From the NCBI GenBank assembly GCA_021850345.1, contig JAJZMN010000171.1, positions 1 through 9,664 of the forward strand: 9,664 bases of DNA. The letters are read 5' to 3'. The DNA is from Actinomycetes bacterium (lineage in GTDB: Bacteria > Actinomycetota > Acidimicrobiia > Acidimicrobiales > RAAP-2). Positions 6,737 to 9,664 of the stretch are shown here, piece by piece; position 1 is the stretch's first letter; every line of letters begins with the position of its first letter. The notes under the pieces were generated by a model. It was not told the origin of the DNA. It was given only the letters and a program-made list of their open reading frames with translations, and searched no databases. The position numbers were made by a program, and so were the translations under genes.

Positions 6737-7407
6737 AGCGGCTCCCGTACACGGTCGTAGAAGACGTCGCGGTGCTCGCCGCGGATCGCGGCGAAGACGT
6801 GCTCGCCCCACCGCTCGAAGCCGACGAGCGGCGAGGGGAGGTCCTCGGGGCCGAACCAGCCTACGTCCCGGCACTCGAGCGGGTGCGGCTCGAGGGTCCC
6901 GCCCACGGCCTTGCAGTGGAACACGAGCGAGTACAGCGGGATCCGGGTGAACCCGAGCCTGAGGCCGTCGAGCACCGCGATGAGGCGGACCGGCTCCACT
7001 TCGATGCCGGTCTCCTCGGAGACCTCCTTCACGACCACTTCGGCGGCCGAGTAGCCCACGTCGCACCAACCCGTCGGATAGAGCCACGCGCCCGAGTCGG
7101 CCCTCTGGATGAGGAGGAGCTCCCCCCGGTCGTTGCCGACGGCGGCGCCGACCGCGACCTTCGGGGTGACATAGCCGGGCACGCCTTCACCGACCTGGGA
7201 GAGCCACTCCTCGACGAGTCCCTCTGCGTCCTCGGGGGAACCCGGCTCCTCTGAAGCCGCCGCTCGGATGTCCGCGGCGACGCGCAGGATCTCCTCGAAG
7301 CGTTCTCGCTCGTAGAGGCTCTGGGAAAAGCCGAGGCCCGTGCGTGCGGTCGCCGCCAGGCTCTCGGCCCAGCGCAGCAGCGTGCGGATCGGCACCTCCT
7401 GCTCCAC
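6715..7407 (-). CDS. NUDIX hydrolase with N-terminal helical domain (PF12535-like)
   Basis: This 230-aa protein is predicted to hydrolyse a nucleoside diphosphate linked to another group (NDP-X), for example ADP-ribose or a dinucleotide. Residues 1-75 match the helical extension found in one NUDIX subgroup (WAESLAATARTGLGF...YERERFEEILRVA). The catalytic domain follows from about 82. The Nudix box (Gx5Ex7REUxEExGU) spans 113-135. Glu128, Glu131 and Glu132 are kept, but Tyr119 replaces the first Glu and Lys127 replaces Arg. The metal-binding glutamates remain, so activity is likely though the box is atypical. The start is GTG 7407 with TAGCGT six bases upstream and no Shine-Dalgarno, so a leaderless message is likely. 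It heads a two-gene unit with the GNAT gene. The substrate is not readable from sequence. Confidence 0.92.
   Translation of the reverse strand: MEQEVPIRTLLRWAESLAATARTGLGFSQSLYERERFEEILRVAADIRAAASEEPGSPEDAEGLVEEWLSQVGEGVPGYVTPKVAVGAAVGNDRGELLLIQRADSGAWLYPTGWCDVGYSAAEVVVKEVSEETGIEVEPVRLIAVLDGLRLGFTRIPLYSLVFHCKAVGGTLEPHPLECRDVGWFGPEDLPSPLVGFERWGEHVFAAIRGEHRDVFYDRVREPLWREPTR
6742..6746 (-). promoter_or_regulatory. Shine-Dalgarno deciding the GNAT start
   Basis: GGGAG on the minus strand lies five bases before GTG 6736, within the NUDIX coding sequence. It selects this GTG over the long upstream reading frame. Confidence 0.65.
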
Positions 7408-7413
7408 GGCCAG

Positions 7414-7419
7414 ACGCTA
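7414..7419 (-). promoter_or_regulatory. -10 box of the NUDIX/GNAT operon, leaderless type
   Basis: TAGCGT on the minus strand is followed by six bases and the GTG at 7407. A possible -35, TTGTCG at 7440-7435, is 15 bp upstream, slightly short. No Shine-Dalgarno is present. Confidence 0.45.
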
Positions 7420-7469
7420 CCGCCCCCCGCGCCGCGACAACCGCCGCCGCAGCGGCAACAATGGTCCGC

Positions 7470-7658
7470 ATGGCCGTCAACGCGGATTGCCGTCACTACG
7501 TCATGCAGAGCACGGCGGGTGGCGAGAAGGTCGAACGCTGCAAGCTCGGGGCGAACGACCCCCTCCCGTTCTCGTGCCCGGACGGTTGCGTCTTCTTCGA
7601 GCCGAGGCGGGTCTCTTCGGCAGGCTGGCAGATCCCGGGCGGCAGCGACCGGCGCTGA
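7470..7658 (+). CDS. Small four-cysteine protein, uncharacterised
   Basis: This predicted 62-aa soluble protein has cysteines at 7, 24, 36 and 40 (spacing C-x16-C-x11-C-x3-C), in contexts DCRHYVMQ, VERCKLG and FSCPDGCVFFEPRR. Four cysteines and no membrane segment suggest a bound zinc ion or iron-sulfur centre. The composition (balanced, with Tyr, Phe and Trp) is unlike the Arg/Pro-rich shadow frames here. From memory, similar short proteins occur in actinobacterial genomes without a known function, but I cannot check this. ATG 7470 is preferred. AACAAT ends seven bases before it, a weak leaderless-type signal. ATG 7461 would add three residues. The gene is divergent from the NUDIX operon (62 bp between starts) and convergent with larE. 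No function is assigned. Confidence 0.75.
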   Translation: MAVNADCRHYVMQSTAGGEKVERCKLGANDPLPFSCPDGCVFFEPRRVSSAGWQIPGGSDRR

Positions 7659-7698
7659 CCTCGACCGCCGAGCGCCACGGTCGCCCAGCCCCGCCATC

Positions 7699-7800
7699 CA
7701 CCGCCAAGCGCCGCCCACCACCGCCAAGCGCGCCCACCACCGCCCTTCGGGTCAAGCCCGAACTCAAGCCCGAGCCCGGACCAGAGCCCGAGCCCGGACC
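7699..7800. repeat. Two adjacent short tandem arrays between convergent genes
   Basis: The first array has CACCGCCAAGCG at 7699-7710 and again at 7719-7730 (20-bp period), with a truncated CACCGCCC at 7738. The second has a 16-nt identity AGCCCGAGCCCGGACC at 7767-7782 and 7785-7800 (18-bp period), preceded by related AAGCCCGAA. Together they fill most of the 150-bp gap between the small cysteine protein and larE. No gene is seen in this gap. Confidence 0.8.
7746..7762. terminator. Weak hairpin between convergent small gene and larE
   Basis: TTCGGG (7746-7751) and CCCGAA (7757-7762) form six pairs around TCAAG. There is no T tract and the stem is short. It is the best candidate for ending either transcript in this repeat-filled gap. 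Confidence 0.3.
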
Positions 7801-7808
7801 CGGCAGGC

Positions 7809-8624
7809 TCAGAGCCGCGCAGAGCGGGTGAGGAGACGGTTCAGGCTCCCTGAGCGAAACCCCTCGAGATCGAGCGACACGAAGTCGTACCCGGCCTCCT
7901 TCACGGCCGCGACGACCTCCGCGCGCCTCGACCACAGCAGTTGAAGCTCACCGTCGGCGACCTCCACCCGGGCGACGGCGCCGTGGTGGCGCACCCGGAA
8001 CTCGCGGAGCCCCAGTGCCCGAAGTCCCGCCTCCGCCCTGTCGACCGCCCTGAGCACCGGCGTGGCGACCGGCGTGCCGTAGGGCAGACGCGAGGCGAGG
8101 CACGCGCCCGCGGGCCGGTCCCAGGTGCGCAGCCCGAGGCTCCTCGACAGCTCCCGGACATCCGCCTTGGAAAGGCCGGCTTCGACGAGGGGGAACCGCG
8201 CGCCGGCTGCGGCCGCCGCCTCCTGTCCCGGCCGGTAGTCGCCCAGATCGTCGGTGTTCACCCCGAGGACGACCGTCGCCGACTGCGCTGCGGCGATCGG
8301 GCCGAGGGCGATCATCAGCGCGTCCTTGCAGCGTGCACAACGGTCGGCGCCGTTCGCCACGTAGGCAGGGTCTTCCATCTCGGACGTCTCGACCGTGCGC
8401 CACCGGAGCCCCCACTCGACGGCGAGCGCGCGGCAGTGCGCCTCCTCCCCGGCCGCGAGCGACGGAGAGACCGCCGTCACGCAGAGCGCACCTCGTGGTC
8501 CCAGGACCCGGTGCGCCACGCTCCCGAGGAACGCCGAGTCTGCGCCGCCGCTGAACGCGACCACGACGTTTCCGATGTCCCCCAGGATGGACTCGAGCCT
8601 GGCAAGCCCCTCTTGCGCCGTCAC
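7809..8624 (-). CDS. larE: LarE, ATP-dependent sulfur transferase for nickel-pincer nucleotide cofactor
   Basis: This cytoplasmic PP-loop ATPase (271 aa) is predicted to adenylate the carboxylate of a pyridinium dicarboxylate mononucleotide and insert sulfur, a step in making the nickel-pincer nucleotide of lactate racemase (LarA) and its relatives. Seen: PP-loop SGGADS (25-30), AVSPSL (51-56), TDDLGDYRPG (124-133) and ACLASRLPYG with Cys175, the position of the sacrificed cysteine (Cys176) in Lactobacillus LarE. DRCARCK adds Cys96 and Cys99. Three such cysteines hold a [4Fe-4S] cluster in the Thermotoga enzyme, which need not sacrifice itself. Start GTG 8624 gives the family's usual distance to the PP-loop but has no Shine-Dalgarno. 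GTG 8684 overlaps the hemQ stop as GTGA and would add 20 repeat-encoded residues. It is probably co-transcribed with hemQ. No larA, larB or larC is in view. Confidence 0.9.
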   Translation of the reverse strand: MTAQEGLARLESILGDIGNVVVAFSGGADSAFLGSVAHRVLGPRGALCVTAVSPSLAAGEEAHCRALAVEWGLRWRTVETSEMEDPAYVANGADRCARCKDALMIALGPIAAAQSATVVLGVNTDDLGDYRPGQEAAAAAGARFPLVEAGLSKADVRELSRSLGLRTWDRPAGACLASRLPYGTPVATPVLRAVDRAEAGLRALGLREFRVRHHGAVARVEVADGELQLLWSRRAEVVAAVKEAGYDFVSLDLEGFRSGSLNRLLTRSARL

Positions 8625-8660
8625 TGTCGCGCGCCGTCGCGCGCCATCGAGCGCCGTCGC
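8615..8660. repeat. 10-bp tandem repeat across the hemQ-larE junction
   Basis: GCGCCGTCGC at 8631-8640, GCGCCATCGA at 8641-8650 and GCGCCGTCGC at 8651-8660 are preceded by a related GCGCCGTCAC at 8615-8624 and a 6-bp TGTCGC insertion. The array fills much of the gap after the hemQ stop and includes the GTG chosen as the larE start, so the repeat may have created or displaced a start codon. Confidence 0.75.
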
Positions 8661-8680
8661 GCGGCCGCCTTCCCGAAGAG

Positions 8681-9424
8681 TCACGACTCGAGAAGCCGGG
8701 AAGAGGACTCGAGCACGGACTCGAGGTCCGCCACCATGCCCGTGTAGAACGGCCCGAAGTCCGCGTAGAGCGCCGACGCCCTGTCGAAGCGCATCTCGTA
8801 GACGCACTCTTTGAGGTCGTCGGGATGCACGGCGAAGAGCGTGACCCCCCACTCGAAGTCGTCGAGGCCGGCGGATCCGGTGATGAGTTGGAGCACGCGG
8901 CCGTGGAAGGTACGGCCGACGCGGCCGTGGCCCACCATGAGCGCGAGGCGCTCGTCGTAGTCGAGCATGTACCAGTTGTGCGCGTCGCCCCGCCGCTTCG
9001 ACATGGGGTAGAAGCAGAACGCCGGCTTCCCGGCAGGAGGAAGCTGCGGGTAGAGCCGCGACTGCTTCAGCTCGTCGGGTAGCCCGGCAGCGTACTCGGA
9101 GACCTCGGTCAGTGAGACGTACGACGTCACCGCCTCGAGGCCGGCGCCGGTCACTGCGGTCTGGAACCGCCGGAGGCGCCACAGGTCCGGCCCGAGAACC
9201 ATCAAGGCGATGTCCGCTTTGTGGCCGAGGATCGAGGCTGCGACGACCTGGTCCCCCGCCTTGCGCGCCGCCTCTTCGGCGTCGAGCACGGCCGCCACGT
9301 CGATCGGCCGGCCGGCTCGGCAGAAGAGGTGCAGCACACCGAGACCCGTGGTCGGCGTGAGGGAGAGGTCGTCAGCGCGCACGTCCTTCGTGATCGGCGC
9401 TTCTCCCTGTGGGTCGTCTGGCAT
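8681..9424 (-). CDS. hemQ: Coproheme decarboxylase HemQ (ChdC)
   Basis: HemQ performs the last step of the coproporphyrin-dependent heme pathway, converting coproheme to heme b by two oxidative decarboxylations using peroxide. This 247-aa protein has the chlorite-dismutase-like double ferredoxin fold. Key residues by motif and spacing: Tyr139 in CFYPMSKRR, proximal His166 in GHGRVGR and Gln179 in VLQLITGS. All sit a constant eight positions below Listeria Tyr147, His174 and Gln187. EWGVTLFA (191-198) and the YEMRFD...FGPFYTG block (209-229) are also typical. The Mycobacterium/Corynebacterium form has a shorter Tyr-His spacing and no such glutamine, so this is the Firmicutes-like type. ATG 9424 is chosen over the in-frame 9466 because TACACT lies seven bases before it and the extra residues look non-conserved. 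No other heme gene is in the window. larE follows. Confidence 0.95.
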   Translation of the reverse strand: MPDDPQGEAPITKDVRADDLSLTPTTGLGVLHLFCRAGRPIDVAAVLDAEEAARKAGDQVVAASILGHKADIALMVLGPDLWRLRRFQTAVTGAGLEAVTSYVSLTEVSEYAAGLPDELKQSRLYPQLPPAGKPAFCFYPMSKRRGDAHNWYMLDYDERLALMVGHGRVGRTFHGRVLQLITGSAGLDDFEWGVTLFAVHPDDLKECVYEMRFDRASALYADFGPFYTGMVADLESVLESSSRLLES

Positions 9425-9431
9425 CTGGGCC

Positions 9432-9437
9432 AGTGTA
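9432..9437 (-). promoter_or_regulatory. -10 box of hemQ-larE, leaderless type
   Basis: TACACT on the minus strand is followed by seven bases and the ATG at 9424. No Shine-Dalgarno and no recognisable -35 are seen at 16-18 bp. The sequence is a good match to the actinobacterial -10. Confidence 0.5.
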
Positions 9438-9496
9438 GGAACTCCCCGCGCACGGCACGATGGCACCCCGGAGGGAGGCCCCCTGGGCTCCGGAGG

Positions 9497-9594
9497 CTGC
9501 CCCGGGAGCGTGCCCCGGGAGCGTGCCCCGGGAGCGTGCCCCGGGAGCGTGCCCCGGGAGCGTGCCCCGAGAGGGTGCCCTGTGCCCCGGGAGT
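9497..9594. repeat. 13-bp tandem array upstream of hemQ
   Basis: Units of GTGCCCCGGGAGC begin at 9497 (first base changed), 9510, 9523, 9536 and 9549. A diverged copy lies at 9562, a 7-bp partial at 9575 and another near-copy at 9582. Each unit carries the palindrome CCCGGG. The array lies 60-170 bp upstream of the hemQ -10 box. No gene is supported between 9425 and 9664. The open frames across it are low-complexity. Confidence 0.9.
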
Positions 9595-9625
9595 GTTCCC
9601 CCCGGGGGTTCCCCGCCCTGGGCGC

Positions 9626-9659
9626 GCGACGAGGGCACCCCGGAGGGTGCCCTCGTCGC
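9626..9659. terminator. Perfect 15-bp inverted repeat, probable terminator of the gene beyond the window
   Basis: The arms 9626-9640 and 9645-9659 are perfectly complementary over 15 bases with the loop CGGA. No T tract follows on either strand within the window. It would most simply end a minus-strand gene lying beyond 9664, or form a bidirectional stop. A protein-binding operator is the alternative. Confidence 0.55.
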
Positions 9660-9664
9660 TGTAC

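Noticed and set aside
8685..9182. N-terminal extension of the larE frame through hemQ
   Set aside because: It overlaps the whole 3' two-thirds of hemQ, which has full family motifs. The translated extension is Arg/Ala/Pro-rich and unlike LarE, whose PP-loop lies about 24 residues after the chosen start.
9497..9594. Possible CRISPR array
   Set aside because: The 13-bp units are directly adjacent with no spacers, and no cas gene is present.
9372..9638. Open frame across the 13-bp array encoding GTLPGHAPGARSR-like repeats
   Set aside because: The peptide is only the translation of the tandem repeat, overlaps the hemQ promoter and start, and has no start-site signals.

Overview
The window is GC-rich and tightly packed, with nine protein genes that look intact and one small cysteine-rich gene. 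No RNA gene, transposon, integrase or CRISPR array is visible. Three things suggest an actinobacterium or a close relative: the GC content, the LpdA-type flavoprotein that lacks one catalytic cysteine, and repeated leaderless-style starts (a TANNNT box 6-7 nt before the start codon, no Shine-Dalgarno). I cannot name the organism. The HemQ active site is of the Firmicutes kind, which argues against a Mycobacterium/Corynebacterium-type lineage.

Layout. (1) 1-2403, minus strand: a fumarylacetoacetate-hydrolase-fold enzyme followed by a hydroxymuconic-semialdehyde-type aldehyde dehydrogenase. This two-gene operon resembles the HpaG/HpaE steps of a meta-cleavage aromatic pathway. (2) 2427-3224, plus strand: an acetoacetate-decarboxylase-fold protein, divergent from the operon across an extremely short gap where the two predicted -10 boxes overlap. 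(3) 3279-4634, minus: LpdA-like NAD(P)H quinone oxidoreductase. (4) 4691-6112, plus: group II PLP-dependent decarboxylase, divergent from lpdA. (5) 6281-7407, minus: a NUDIX hydrolase and a GNAT acetyltransferase with overlapping ends, so probably translationally coupled. (6) 7470-7658, plus: a 62-residue four-cysteine protein. (7) 7809-9424, minus: hemQ (coproheme decarboxylase) followed by larE (sulfur insertion for the nickel-pincer cofactor). (8) 9425-9664: hemQ upstream region with a 13-bp tandem array and a perfect 15-bp inverted repeat.

The genes do not form one obvious pathway. They look like short housekeeping and catabolic transcription units, most of them carrying cofactor-dependent enzymes (NAD, FAD, PLP, heme, possibly Fe-S). 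The most distinctive property of the stretch is not a gene. Five intergenic gaps carry short tandem repeats (10-20 bp units), each gap with its own unit, and four of these start at or very near a stop codon. Operon-head genes show leaderless-type starts, while two operon-internal genes carry good Shine-Dalgarno sequences.
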